From: Shewanella ulleungensis
GTDB taxonomy: Bacteria > Pseudomonadota > Gammaproteobacteria > Enterobacterales > Shewanellaceae
Direction: 5' to 3'
NCBI RefSeq assembly: GCF_014648315.1
Contig: NZ_BMQW01000001.1
Location: forward strand, 558,001-622,000
Length of the DNA: 64,000 bases
Part shown: positions 17,644-26,781 of the stretch, one piece after another
How positions within the stretch are numbered: position 1 is the first letter of the stretch
Layout: every line of letters begins with the position of its first letter
The notes under the pieces: generated by a model
What the model was told of the DNA's origin: nothing
The model's database searches: none
Seen by the model: the letters and a program-made list of their open reading frames with translations, nothing else
Program-made: the position numbers and the translations under genes

Positions 17644-19449
17644 TTAAAACCATTCACTCTGCATATCGAAACTGGTGCTGTCGGTATTAATCAAAATGTT
17701 TGACCATAAATAAATTTCTGGCAATTCGAAGCGATAGAAGTATTGTGCAGCTTGCAACTTACCTTGATAAAAATGTACATCAGTTTGATGTGGTTTTTCA
17801 GACAGCGCTTTTGTTGCCACAATACTTTGCTTTAACCACAACCACGCAATAATCACATGACCAAATAACTCAAGGTATTTAACCGAGTTAGCTAATGCCA
17901 AATCGATATTCTTGGTCGCCATCGCACTTAATACTGCTTCGGTCGTGGTCGTTAAAGTGTCAACCGCCTGGCTCAATTGGGTGGTGAACTCTTGCAAACT
18001 TGGATATGACTTGGCCTCTTCTATGGTTTTCATCATTTCATTTATTGTCGCTTTAAACCCCTCCATCTTATTCATTGGCACTTTACGGGTGATTAAATCC
18101 AAAGATTGGATCCCTGTGGTACCTTCATGAATTGGATTAAGACGATTATCGCGATAAAACATTTCAACAGGATGCTCATTAATATAACCGTGGCCGCCCA
18201 TCACCTGAATAGCAAGTGAATTAGCTTTAGGGCCATATTCTGATGGCCAGGTTTTAATGATTGGTGTTAAGAAATCTAAAAGTGTATGCGCGTATTGTCG
18301 CTGTGCTTGCGTATCTGCAGTGTGTGAATCGTCACTTAATTGCGTACCATATAGTACTAAAGCCATAGACCCTTCGGCATAAGCTTTTTGTGCCAATAGC
18401 ATGCGTTTAACATCAGCGTGTTCAATAATGTTGACCATTGGCGACAATGGGTCTTTGCATGATGGTAGCCTGCCTTGAGGACGGTTTTTAGCGTAATCTA
18501 CAGAGTATTGATACCCTGCTACAGCGATGACAGCCGCACCAGTACCGACCATAATGCGGGCTTCGTTCATCATATGGAACATGTACTTAAGGCCACAATG
18601 TTCTTCACCAACGAGGTAACCCACTGAACCGTTTTGCTCACCAAAACTCAGTGCTGTTGAGGTTTGTGCGCGGCCACCCATTTTATGAAACAGCCCAGCT
18701 AATGCCACTTCGTTGTCGGCTCCAATAGAGCCGTCGTCATTGAGTAAAAACTTAGGCACGACAAACAGCGAAATACCTTTAACCCCTTTTGGCGCACCTT
18801 GAATACGTGCCAATACCAGATGAACAATGTTTTCACTTAAGTCGTGATCGCCACCCGAAATATAGATTTTACTGCCACTAATACGATAAGTACCATCATC
18901 TGCTTTTACCGCCTTAGTGATCAAATCGCCTAGCCCAGAACCACTTCCCGGTTCTGTCATTGCCATCGTGCCCATAAAGCGGCCTTCGCGCATGGGTTTC
19001 ACCCAAGTATTGATAAGCTCTTCGCTACCATGTGCTTGCAACAAATTTGCATTGGCGGTGGTGAGCATGTTGTAACCCATACCCACGCCGCCAGCAACAC
19101 TTAAAAACGCACCTGCGGCACTAGCTATGATGGGTGGTAGTTGCATGCCGCCTAAGTCGTAATCGGCAGTAGCCGAACCAATACCCGATTCAATGACCGC
19201 AGAGATTGCAGTTTTAAGTTCAGGCAGAATATGGACTTTTTTACCGTCAAAGGTCGGTTGGTCAGTATCTAGCTTTTGTCGAATAGGAAGAAAATGTTTT
19301 TCAGCAATCGTTTTAGCTGTGTTTATCACTTCATTAAACGTTTGACGGTCATGATCTTGGTAACGTTCACGGCTGGTTAACCCTTCACTGTCAAACAGTT
19401 CGTACAGCATAAACTCTAGATCGCGTTCATTCATTAATGTTGCTGGCAT
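17644..19449 (-). CDS. Acyl-CoA dehydrogenase, long (about 600-residue) type
   Basis: This 601-residue flavoprotein belongs to the long acyl-CoA dehydrogenase group with an extra C-terminal domain, which includes DmdC-like 3-methylmercaptopropionyl-CoA dehydrogenases. It contains the FAD/substrate signature TMAMTEPGSGSGLGD and the C-terminal motif IHEGTTGIQSLDLITRKV typical of this group. It introduces an alpha,beta double bond and passes electrons to ETF. It is the last gene before the terminator. The chain-length or branched specificity cannot be told from the sequence. Confidence 0.88.
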   Translation of the reverse strand: MPATLMNERDLEFMLYELFDSEGLTSRERYQDHDRQTFNEVINTAKTIAEKHFLPIRQKLDTDQPTFDGKKVHILPELKTAISAVIESGIGSATADYDLGGMQLPPIIASAAGAFLSVAGGVGMGYNMLTTANANLLQAHGSEELINTWVKPMREGRFMGTMAMTEPGSGSGLGDLITKAVKADDGTYRISGSKIYISGGDHDLSENIVHLVLARIQGAPKGVKGISLFVVPKFLLNDDGSIGADNEVALAGLFHKMGGRAQTSTALSFGEQNGSVGYLVGEEHCGLKYMFHMMNEARIMVGTGAAVIAVAGYQYSVDYAKNRPQGRLPSCKDPLSPMVNIIEHADVKRMLLAQKAYAEGSMALVLYGTQLSDDSHTADTQAQRQYAHTLLDFLTPIIKTWPSEYGPKANSLAIQVMGGHGYINEHPVEMFYRDNRLNPIHEGTTGIQSLDLITRKVPMNKMEGFKATINEMMKTIEEAKSYPSLQEFTTQLSQAVDTLTTTTEAVLSAMATKNIDLALANSVKYLELFGHVIIAWLWLKQSIVATKALSEKPHQTDVHFYQGKLQAAQYFYRFELPEIYLWSNILINTDSTSFDMQSEWF

Positions 19450-19510
19450 AATATTCTCTTCTTATCTTGTAAAAACTCAAACCAATGGCAATAGACAAAT
19501 TAACCACAAG

Positions 19511-20272
19511 TTAGAATGCAGACACACCACCGGCGACTGCGATACATTGTCCTGTCATATAGGTGTTACCAGGCGACAACATCATTAGCATTACGGCGAC
19601 GATTTCTTTAGGCTCACCTAAGCGGTTCATGGGAGTGCCGCGCGCCATTTTCTTTTGCTTTTCTTCATCCGCAAAATTGGTGACCATGGGCGTTAACGTA
19701 AAGAAGGGACAAATAGCATTAATACGGATGTTGTCACGGCCATATTCAACTGCACCAGTTTTGGTTAATCCAATGACCGCATGTTTTGCCATAGAATAAG
19801 CACTACCTCTTGCAGCACCACCCAATCCGGCCATCGAACTGACATTTAAGATTGCACCCTCACCTTGTTTAAGCATTTGCGTAATTTGATGGCGCATACC
19901 AAATTGAACACCTTTAACGTTAATGGCAAATTGGCTGTCTAAAATTGACTCATCAATCATGTGCAGTGGCATAAATTCATGGGCAATACCGGCATTGTTA
20001 ACCCCAATATCAACGCGACCAAAATACTCAAGCGCGGTATCGACCATCGCTTTACAAGACTCATCTTTAGATACATCGCACTTCATCGCGACCACTTCAG
20101 CGCCTGTGGCAGCAATCTCATCGGCCACTTTATGTACCCCAGCTTCGTTAATGTCACTAATCACGAGCTTGGCACCACGTTTGGCCAACTCTTGTGAAAG
20201 TAATTTACCAAATCCTTGTGCTGCGCCGGTGATAACGGCAACCTTGCCGGTAAAATCTAATAATGGATCCAT
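19511..20272 (-). CDS. Short-chain dehydrogenase/reductase
   Basis: This 253-residue classical SDR has TGAAQGFG (residues 15-22), NNAG (92-95), Ser145/146 and Tyr159-x3-Lys163 in YSMAK. Asp40 at the end of the second strand favours NAD(H). AGGAG lies before the ATG. It sits between the APH-type kinase and the long acyl-CoA dehydrogenase. In hydroxyacid pathways such as levulinate catabolism an SDR of this sort accompanies the kinase and dehydrogenase. The specific alcohol oxidised is unknown. Confidence 0.85.
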   Translation of the reverse strand: MDPLLDFTGKVAVITGAAQGFGKLLSQELAKRGAKLVISDINEAGVHKVADEIAATGAEVVAMKCDVSKDESCKAMVDTALEYFGRVDIGVNNAGIAHEFMPLHMIDESILDSQFAINVKGVQFGMRHQITQMLKQGEGAILNVSSMAGLGGAARGSAYSMAKHAVIGLTKTGAVEYGRDNIRINAICPFFTLTPMVTNFADEEKQKKMARGTPMNRLGEPKEIVAVMLMMLSPGNTYMTGQCIAVAGGVSAF

Positions 20273-20318
20273 GCGAGTAACTCCTGTAATAGAGGGTCTT
20301 GTTGTATTATTTTTATGA

Positions 20319-21353
20319 TTATTTGGCGCTGAGTATTACTTGTAATGCCATTTGTGCCAGAGGTTCAACAAATGAGCCGACTTTGTTAGCGTGTTCATTT
20401 GAGGCATTTCCCTGTGCTGCGCGTTTAGCAACACCTTGAGCAATAGCCGCTAAACGGAAAAAACTAAAGGCAAGGTAAAATGCCCAGTTATCAATGCGCT
20501 CAATACCCATTCTTTGACAATATTGCGCGACATATTCATCTTCAGTAGGAATACCTAAACTGGCACGATCAATATCTTTTAAACCATCGATGGTGCCCAT
20601 GCCCGCAGGCATACGCAATTGCATACATTGGTATGCTAAATCAGCAAATGGGTGGCCTAATGTAGAGAGTTCCCAATCAAGCACCGCTATTACATGCGGA
20701 CTGTCTTTAGCGAACATCATATTGTCTAAACGAAAATCACCATGCACTAAACATACTCTGCCATCATCATTTGGTATGTTTGCCTCAAGCCATTCAATAA
20801 GCTGGTGCATTGCCGGAATGGGTTGAAGTTCTGTCACGTTATATTGTGATACCCAACGGCCCAATTGACGTTCAAAATAATTACCGGCTTTGCCATAATC
20901 GCTTAAGCCAACGGCATCAACATCAACACGATGCAATGCTGCTAATACTCTATTCATCTCGGAGTACATGGCACCGCGGCGCTCATTTGAGTCAATGTCT
21001 GCTAATGATGCACTCCAATATACGGAACCATCGCAAAACTCCATCAGATAGAACATTGAACCAATAATGTTAATGTCTTCACATAGGTGATACACCTTGG
21101 CTACAGGCACATCGCTGTCTTTAAGTGCATTAAGAACACGGTATTCACGGTCTACAGCGTGAGCAGATTTTAATAACTTGCCTGGCGGTTGACGACGCAG
21201 TACGTACACCCCAGATTGTGCAGTGACTTTATAAGTAGGATTAGATTGACCACCTGAGAATTTCTCAAGTGTAACTGGCCCAATAAAGCCTTCGACATGT
21301 TGCTGTAAATAAGCACTAAGCTGCTCATTATCAATAGAAAATGTATGTGGCAT
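20319..21353 (-). CDS. APH-fold phosphotransferase (ACAD10/11- and LvaA-like hydroxyacyl-CoA kinase)
   Basis: This 344-residue protein has the aminoglycoside-phosphotransferase kinase fold. It has FSGGQSNPTY near the N-terminus, the Brenner motif CLVHGDFRLDN with catalytic Asp206 and Asn211, and the metal-binding AVLDWE with Asp226, followed by LGHPFADLAY. It closely matches the kinase domain that is fused to an acyl-CoA dehydrogenase in animal ACAD10/ACAD11 and the separate LvaA kinase of Pseudomonas levulinate metabolism. Those kinases phosphorylate a 4-hydroxyacyl-CoA so that the phosphate can be eliminated. The matching dehydrogenase gene lies immediately upstream. Antibiotic resistance is unlikely in this context. 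Confidence 0.85.
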   Translation of the reverse strand: MPHTFSIDNEQLSAYLQQHVEGFIGPVTLEKFSGGQSNPTYKVTAQSGVYVLRRQPPGKLLKSAHAVDREYRVLNALKDSDVPVAKVYHLCEDINIIGSMFYLMEFCDGSVYWSASLADIDSNERRGAMYSEMNRVLAALHRVDVDAVGLSDYGKAGNYFERQLGRWVSQYNVTELQPIPAMHQLIEWLEANIPNDDGRVCLVHGDFRLDNMMFAKDSPHVIAVLDWELSTLGHPFADLAYQCMQLRMPAGMGTIDGLKDIDRASLGIPTEDEYVAQYCQRMGIERIDNWAFYLAFSFFRLAAIAQGVAKRAAQGNASNEHANKVGSFVEPLAQMALQVILSAK

Positions 21354-21431
21354 TTAGCAATACTCTTATTGTTAGATTAATGTCACTGATAAACTAATGA
21401 CTCAATATTCCAGCCATTATGTTAGATGAAA

Positions 21432-21471
21432 TTAACAGGCCGACACGCCCCAGCAAATGCCGGCCTGTTAA
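21432..21471 (-). terminator. Hairpin between acyl-CoA dehydrogenase and kinase genes
   Basis: TTAACAGGCCG (21432-21442) and CGGCCTGTTAA (21461-21471) form a perfect 11-bp stem with an 18-base loop, starting four bases after the dehydrogenase stop. The following minus-strand bases are only ATTTC, so termination would be weak. It may trim expression of the three genes beyond it or protect the upstream mRNA end. Confidence 0.5.
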
Positions 21472-21475
21472 GTGA

Positions 21476-22687
21476 TTATTGTGTGATTTTTTTGACTAAA
21501 TCACGACCCAGTTGCATCATGTGTACCTGATCCGGACCATCCGCTAACCTAAGTGTTCGCTGACCTGCCCACGCATGTGCTAGAAATGTATCCTGGCTGA
21601 CACCCACAGCACCGTGGCATTGAATGGCACGGTCAATCACATCAAGTGACATACTAGGTGCAACAATTTTAATCATCGCAATTAAGTCTTTAGCGGCTTT
21701 ATTGCCTTCTGTGTCCATTTTTTGCGCTGCTTTTAAGGTCATTAAACGCGCTTGTTCAATCTGGCAAGCAGATTTGGCAATATCTTCACGAACAGATTGT
21801 TGCTTAATCATTGGTTGTCCAAAAACGATTCGTTCGCTGACTCGTTTGCACATTAAATCTAATGCGCGCTGGGCAACACCCACTGAGCGCATACAATGAT
21901 GGATGCGCCCAGGACCTAAACGACCTTGGGCAATTTCAAAGCCTTTACCTTCAGCAACAATAATATTACTTACTGGTACACGCACATCGGTAAAGATGAC
22001 TTCAGCATGGCCTTCAGGAGAATCGTTATAGCCAAATACTTGCATTGGCCTAACCATATTGACGCCGGGGGTATTCATTGGCACAAGCACTTGAGATTGC
22101 TGAATATAACGGTTGGTATTTTCTGGGTCAGTTTTGCCCATAACAATCATTATTTCGCATTGTTTACGACACGCACCACTAATGTAAAACTTGCGGCCGT
22201 TAATGACATACTCGTCACCATCACGCACTATGCTTAACTCGATATTAGTTGCATCACTCGATGCGACATCGGGTTCTGTCATGGCAAATGCCGAACGAAT
22301 CTTGCCTTCAAGCAGTGGCTCTAACCATTGCTTTTTTTGTGTTTCACTGCCGTATTTTGCTAACACTTCCATGTTGCCTGTGTCCGGTGCGGCGCAATTA
22401 AACACTTCTGATGCCCACATCACTTTTCCCATAATTTCGGCTAATGGTGCATATTCTAAATTGGTTAAACCGCCACTGTACTTACCATAAGCAACAGGCA
22501 AAAATAGATTCCATAAGCCTTGCGCTTTAGCTTTAGCTTTAAGCTCTTCCAATAACGGTGGTGTTGACCATGGGTCTTGGGCAACTTGTTGATGCATTTT
22601 ATCTTCGTTTGGATAAACATGTTCATCCATAAACAGGCTGACTTGGTTGATTAACCCTTGAACTTTTTCACTGTATTCAAAATTCAT
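21476..22687 (-). CDS. Acyl-CoA dehydrogenase (ACAD11/LvaC-like)
   Basis: This 403-residue acyl-CoA dehydrogenase has the FAD-binding signature [15 protein letters not shown] and a C-terminal [17 protein letters not shown] segment characteristic of the ACAD10/11 subgroup. AAAGGA precedes the ATG. It lies one gene upstream of the APH-type kinase, so the pair reproduces as separate genes the kinase plus dehydrogenase fusion of ACAD11. In that scheme it may act on a 4-hydroxyacyl-CoA phosphate or on the acyl-CoA product. Confidence 0.88.
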   Translation of the reverse strand: MNFEYSEKVQGLINQVSLFMDEHVYPNEDKMHQQVAQDPWSTPPLLEELKAKAKAQGLWNLFLPVAYGKYSGGLTNLEYAPLAEIMGKVMWASEVFNCAAPDTGNMEVLAKYGSETQKKQWLEPLLEGKIRSAFAMTEPDVASSDATNIELSIVRDGDEYVINGRKFYISGACRKQCEIMIVMGKTDPENTNRYIQQSQVLVPMNTPGVNMVRPMQVFGYNDSPEGHAEVIFTDVRVPVSNIIVAEGKGFEIAQGRLGPGRIHHCMRSVGVAQRALDLMCKRVSERIVFGQPMIKQQSVREDIAKSACQIEQARLMTLKAAQKMDTEGNKAAKDLIAMIKIVAPSMSLDVIDRAIQCHGAVGVSQDTFLAHAWAGQRTLRLADGPDQVHMMQLGRDLVKKITQ

Positions 22688-22739
22688 ATCATGTCCTTTT
22701 ACTGAGTCTTAGTGCGTAATAAGTGACGCTAATGGTTAG

Positions 22740-23867
22740 CTAGCTAAGCGACATTAAAGACTTTTTGTTAAACGGCTTAATCTCATTAATCGCATTGGTT
22801 TTAATTTTATTCACCCATTGCGGATCAACCAATAACGCACGTCCAATACCGACTAAATCAAATTCATCGTTATTTAAACGCACTAATAATTCATCAATAC
22901 CTGTTGGATTTGAGGTGCCAGACAAATCGGCATTCCCTTCGCCAATAAAATCATTGTCTAGGCCAACATTACCCACTGTAATCACGGGTTTTTGGGTCAG
23001 CTTTTTAGTCCAACCAGCAAGATTTAAATCAGAGTCTTCAAATTCTGGTATCCAAAAACGACGGGTACTCGCATGAAAAATATCAACCCCTGCATCACTT
23101 AGTAAGCCTAAAAAGATGGCTAACTCTTCAGGAGTTTTACAGAGTTTTGCACTGTAATCTTGCTGTTTCCACTGAGAAAAACGGAAAATAATAGTAAAGT
23201 CATCGCCCACTGCAGCACGGATTGCTTTAACGATTTCAACACCAAAACGGGTTCGGTTTTCAAGTGAGCCACCGTATTGGTCGTCACGTTGGTTAGTGCC
23301 TTCCCAGAAAAATTGATCCACTAAGTAGCCATGAGCACCATGTATTTCAATCGCATCAAAACCAATATTTTTTGCATCAAGTGCTGCTTGCGCAAATGAA
23401 GCAACCACTTCATCAATATCAGCTTGTGACATGGCAACCCCATTTGATGCGCCAGGTTTATATAAACCTGATGGACTGTAGGCAGGCATTTCTTTGTCTG
23501 GTCCTACTCCTGGTTTTCTAACCGCGCCAACATGCCAAAGCTGTGGGGCAATTTTGCCACCGGCTGCGTGCACTTCATCAACAACATGTTTCCAACCAGC
23601 TAAGGCTTGTTCACCAAAAATGGCCGGCACATTTTCATAACCGTTAGCCGCTTTATGTGAAATAAAAGTGCCTTCGGTAATAATTAAACCGACATCACCT
23701 TCAGCACGACGGCGGTAATAAGCGGCCACTTCTGCATTGGGGATATAGTTTGGCGAAAAGGCGCGGGTCATCGGCGCCATTACTGTTTTGTTTTTAAGCG
23801 ATAACGATTTAGTTGAAAACGATTCAAATAGCTTGTTGATACTGGTATTTTGAGTGCTCGCCATCAT
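22740..23867 (-). CDS. Old Yellow Enzyme-type NADH:flavin oxidoreductase
   Basis: This 375-residue TIM-barrel flavoprotein has the OYE/2,4-dienoyl-CoA reductase fold. The FMN segment is MAPMTRAF, the substrate-binding His pair is in IEIHGAHGYLVDQFFW, and NQRDDQYGGSLENRTRF is the typical barrel signature. It reduces activated C=C bonds of enones. No Fe-S domain is present, so it is the short OYE form rather than a FadH. AGGAA lies five bases before the first ATG. Within this operon it probably handles an unsaturated intermediate. Confidence 0.88.
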   Translation of the reverse strand: MMASTQNTSINKLFESFSTKSLSLKNKTVMAPMTRAFSPNYIPNAEVAAYYRRRAEGDVGLIITEGTFISHKAANGYENVPAIFGEQALAGWKHVVDEVHAAGGKIAPQLWHVGAVRKPGVGPDKEMPAYSPSGLYKPGASNGVAMSQADIDEVVASFAQAALDAKNIGFDAIEIHGAHGYLVDQFFWEGTNQRDDQYGGSLENRTRFGVEIVKAIRAAVGDDFTIIFRFSQWKQQDYSAKLCKTPEELAIFLGLLSDAGVDIFHASTRRFWIPEFEDSDLNLAGWTKKLTQKPVITVGNVGLDNDFIGEGNADLSGTSNPTGIDELLVRLNNDEFDLVGIGRALLVDPQWVNKIKTNAINEIKPFNKKSLMSLS

Positions 23868-23912
23868 AAATTCCTATGCGTGATATTCATTTTTAGTTTT
23901 TGTTTTAAAGAG

Positions 23913-24683
23913 TTAGCCAATCAAATAACCACCGTCGACATTAATCGCCGTACCCGTGGTATAACTTGATGCATTTGATGCAAGATACAAAACTGTACCT
24001 GCCATTTCGTCAGGCTGTGCCACACGTTTCATTGGTACGTGGTACATCATCTGCTTTAAAATGGCTGGGTTATCAACCAGTGCTGATGCAAATTTGGTGT
24101 CAGTGCCACCTGGAAGTAAAGCGTTAACTCGAATGTTAAATTGGGCACATTCTTTTGCGAAAGCTTGAGTCATGGATATCACCGCGGCTTTGGTGACTGA
24201 ATAAATACCTTGATAATCACCAGGGATAACACCATTGACTGAAGCCACATTAACAATTGAACCGCCGCCACTGGCTTTCATTAATTTGGCGCCTTGAGTC
24301 GACATAAAAAAGTAACCGCGAATGTTTACATCAACCGTTTTTTGAAAAGCCGCTAAGTCGGTATCGATAATGTGGCCGAAATAAGGATTCGCAGCAGCAT
24401 TATTAACTAGGATATCTAACTTGCCATGTTGCTGTGTAATTGCGGCAAAAATTGAGTCTATTTGATCTAACTCACCGATATGACATGCAATAGCTTGAGC
24501 ACTGCCTCCTGCTTTTACTATTTCATCAACAACAGCTTGGCAGGCATCTAATTTACGGCTTGATACAATGACATGCGCTCCATATTGCGCTAACGTTTTA
24601 GCCACACTTTCACCAATACCGCGGCTAGCACCTGTTACTAATGCAACCTTCCCTGTTAAATCAAATAAATTAGCAGTATTCAT
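23913..24683 (-). CDS. Short-chain dehydrogenase/reductase
   Basis: This 256-residue classical SDR has TGASRGIG (cofactor loop), NNAA in place of NNAG, and the catalytic Tyr-x3-Lys in IYSVTK. The end segment NVDGGYLIG is usual for FabG-like enzymes. The basic residues after the second strand (SSRK) favour NADP(H). AAGGA precedes the ATG. It is the second gene of the operon that starts with the histidine phosphatase. The substrate is unknown; a hydroxyacyl-CoA or alcohol step is likely. Confidence 0.85.
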   Translation of the reverse strand: MNTANLFDLTGKVALVTGASRGIGESVAKTLAQYGAHVIVSSRKLDACQAVVDEIVKAGGSAQAIACHIGELDQIDSIFAAITQQHGKLDILVNNAAANPYFGHIIDTDLAAFQKTVDVNIRGYFFMSTQGAKLMKASGGGSIVNVASVNGVIPGDYQGIYSVTKAAVISMTQAFAKECAQFNIRVNALLPGGTDTKFASALVDNPAILKQMMYHVPMKRVAQPDEMAGTVLYLASNASSYTTGTAINVDGGYLIG

Positions 24684-24750
24684 TTTTTTTCCTTAGTGTA
24701 TTGGTTTTTCCAACTGCATCAGTTTCGAAGCATTGAAATGTGGAAGAAAA

Positions 24751-25485
24751 TTATCTAAAGGTAATCCACTCATCGCCCATTATTTCTAAGTGGCTGTAGT
24801 TATTAAAGTAATCGACACTTAACATGTTTTCAGAAAACAACAATTTAGTGACGCTGGTGTTTCTAGTTTGTTGGTTTATCGCCAGAGTTTGCTCATCACT
24901 TAGTTTCAATATGTGTTGCATTATTGTCGAAATAGTACCGCCAGATGTGAACACTAAAATATCTTTAGGTTGTTTTACAGGGTTTGTGTTGTCAGTGATT
25001 ACGCGTTTTGTTGCCAACTCTTGTTCAATAATATTCTGTAATGCACGAATACAACGGCTTTTAAACTGCGGCCAACTTTCTTTATATTCCAAATCATGAT
25101 TACCGCTCATCCAACGAGTTAATGCCTGATAAAATTCTTTATGGAGTACTTTATTGGGTTCGTCAAACTGTTGAAGCTTTGCATTTTTTTCCGCAAAGTG
25201 ATGCCATTCGCCATTAAATTTTTGCAAAATATCAACATGGTCAAATTCATTAAAACCAGAGTGGATAACCATCGGCGTGGTATTGATTTCTAACCCCTTT
25301 GCAAAATGGCTTAGCGTTTGACCATGACGTAATAAATCACCGCAATAAAATTTGCTTGGCTGAACTCTTTTGCGCCAATAGTTTCCAAGCAAGCTAGCTT
25401 GCTCACAACCTTTGTCTGACAATTGATCATAATCAGTACTGCCAAAAGAAGCTTGTCCGTGTCTAATCAAATATATCGCAGCCAT
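24751..25485 (-). CDS. Histidine phosphatase-family protein
   Basis: This 244-residue protein begins with LIRHGQASFG, the phosphohistidine motif of the phosphoglycerate mutase-like superfamily (His9). The usual second catalytic His in an HGG motif is replaced: the protein reads VFTSGGTIS. A Ser at this place occurs in a subgroup of bacterial family members. It is the first gene of the catabolic operon and sits next to the APH-type kinase pathway. A phosphatase acting on a phosphorylated intermediate is a tempting but unproven role. Confidence 0.75.
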   Translation of the reverse strand: MAAIYLIRHGQASFGSTDYDQLSDKGCEQASLLGNYWRKRVQPSKFYCGDLLRHGQTLSHFAKGLEINTTPMVIHSGFNEFDHVDILQKFNGEWHHFAEKNAKLQQFDEPNKVLHKEFYQALTRWMSGNHDLEYKESWPQFKSRCIRALQNIIEQELATKRVITDNTNPVKQPKDILVFTSGGTISTIMQHILKLSDEQTLAINQQTRNTSVTKLLFSENMLSVDYFNNYSHLEIMGDEWITFR

Positions 25486-25674
25486 TAAGTGTCTCTAACG
25501 TTATAAAAATCATGACTTGAACAACAAGGTGTTAGGTACTGCTAATAATTGAAACCAGTTACACGCGCGTTGTCGTTTAGATCCTGCACATTCACTACAG
25601 TGATTGCTTACAACAATTGAGTTGAATTATTTACCAGATCCGAATCTACTTGACTATGCTAATCCCAAGTTCTA

Positions 25675-25694
25675 AATTGAACAAATGAATAGTT
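25675..25694. promoter_or_regulatory. Putative LysR-type operator between lysR and the catabolic operon
   Basis: AATTGAACAAATGAATAGTT at 25675-25694 is 19/20 identical to the element at 17454-17473 and contains ATT-N9-AAT (T-N11-A). It lies in the divergent promoter region, about 190 bases upstream of the phosphatase gene and 93 bases upstream of the LysR start. It is the natural site for the adjacent regulator. Confidence 0.5.
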
Positions 25695-25695
25695 C

Positions 25696-25734
25696 TAATA
25701 TCCTACTATTAACTATTTAAATAGTAGGATATTA
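25696..25734. promoter_or_regulatory. Perfect 15-bp inverted repeat beside the LysR-type site
   Basis: TAATATCCTACTATT (25696-25710) is the exact reverse complement of AATAGTAGGATATTA (25720-25734), separated by nine bases. There is no GC-rich core and no T-tract in a terminating direction, and it lies 52 bases before the LysR start. It is better explained as a regulatory palindrome or a transcript leader structure than as a terminator. Confidence 0.55.
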
Positions 25735-25786
25735 AAAAATACATATTGGATAAGCACTGTATTGGGCTTAATTCAATGGAGTGAGT

Positions 25787-26695
25787 ATGAAAATTGATTT
25801 GAATTTGTTTGTGGTTTTTGATGCTATTTATTGTGAAGGTAATATTACTAAAGCAGCATCAGTATTGAACCTATCGCAACCAGCAGTTAGCCACTCATTA
25901 GGAAAATTGCGCAATCATTTCGATGACCCCTTATTTATCCGCCAGGGTAACGAGATGCGTCCGACTCCTGTGGCAAAAAATGTGATTGATGATGTACGTG
26001 AAGCTCTACATCAATTACAAGTATGCCTAGTTCAATCAAGACAATTTGAACCGCTTACCTCACGTAAAAGTTTTTCATTGTCACTTCACGGCTCGTTAGA
26101 ACCTTACTATTTGCCCATTCTACAAGAAAGCTTATCGTTAGAATCTCCTGCTATTCATCTCAACAGTAATAAACGTGTCAATCGCAGTGAATTAGAAAAC
26201 AAATTAGCCAGTGGCGATATCGATTTAGCTATCGATGCATTGATCCCTGTGAGTAATAATATTCGCCACACTCAGCTTCAAAGCGATAAGTTGGTTGTCG
26301 TGGCCCGTAAACAGCACCCTGCACTAAGCACAACCCTTGATTTGGAGACCTACTTAACACTTGATCATGTATTGGTATCATCTCGTTCGACGGGACCTGG
26401 TTTAGAAGACTTTGAATTATCAAGAATGGGACATCATCGCCGTATTTCTTTACGTTGCCAACAAGCATTATCAGCATGTAAAGTCATATTAAACAATGAT
26501 ATGTTGTTAACATTACCTAAAACAGCTGCAATGATGTATAGCGAAATGTTAGATATTGCAATACATCCAATGCCAGTTGAATTGCCTGAAATTGGCATAC
26601 ATTTATATTGGCATGTGAATGTTGATAAAGAACCCGCAAATAAATGGTTAAGAAATAAAATGATTATTGCCGCGTCTAATTCCGTAAAACGATAA
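25787..26695 (+). CDS. LysR-family transcriptional regulator
   Basis: I take ATG 25787, five bases after GGAG, rather than the GTG at 25781 which overlaps that ribosome site. The product is about 302 residues. The N-terminal winged helix-turn-helix reads ITKAASVLNLSQPAVSHSLGKLR, followed by DDPLFIRQGNEMRPTP, which is standard for LysR proteins. The rest is the two-lobed effector domain. It diverges from the seven-gene catabolic operon. The duplicated operator-like element (25675-25694 and 17454-17473) suggests it controls that operon and the maoC operon. The inducer is probably an acyl or acyl-CoA compound, by inference. Confidence 0.9.
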   Translation: MKIDLNLFVVFDAIYCEGNITKAASVLNLSQPAVSHSLGKLRNHFDDPLFIRQGNEMRPTPVAKNVIDDVREALHQLQVCLVQSRQFEPLTSRKSFSLSLHGSLEPYYLPILQESLSLESPAIHLNSNKRVNRSELENKLASGDIDLAIDALIPVSNNIRHTQLQSDKLVVVARKQHPALSTTLDLETYLTLDHVLVSSRSTGPGLEDFELSRMGHHRRISLRCQQALSACKVILNNDMLLTLPKTAAMMYSEMLDIAIHPMPVELPEIGIHLYWHVNVDKEPANKWLRNKMIIAASNSVKR

Positions 26696-26708
26696 TACGG
26701 AATAGTAA

Positions 26709-26736
26709 AAAAGACATCGCAATTGTGATGTCTTTT
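26709..26736. terminator. Bidirectional terminator between convergent genes
   Basis: AAAAGACATC (26709-26718) pairs with GATGTCTTTT (26727-26736) over an eight-base loop. T-rich tails occur on both strands. It lies between the convergent LysR gene and the response regulator and can serve both. Confidence 0.8.
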
Positions 26737-26781
26737 CGTTTTCATTAAAGCGATTAAATACAGTTATCGAGCGGTAATTTT

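Noticed and set aside
20319..21353. Aminoglycoside resistance gene
   Set aside because: The kinase fold is shared, but the sequence and neighbours match the ACAD10/11 and LvaA kinase group rather than resistance enzymes.
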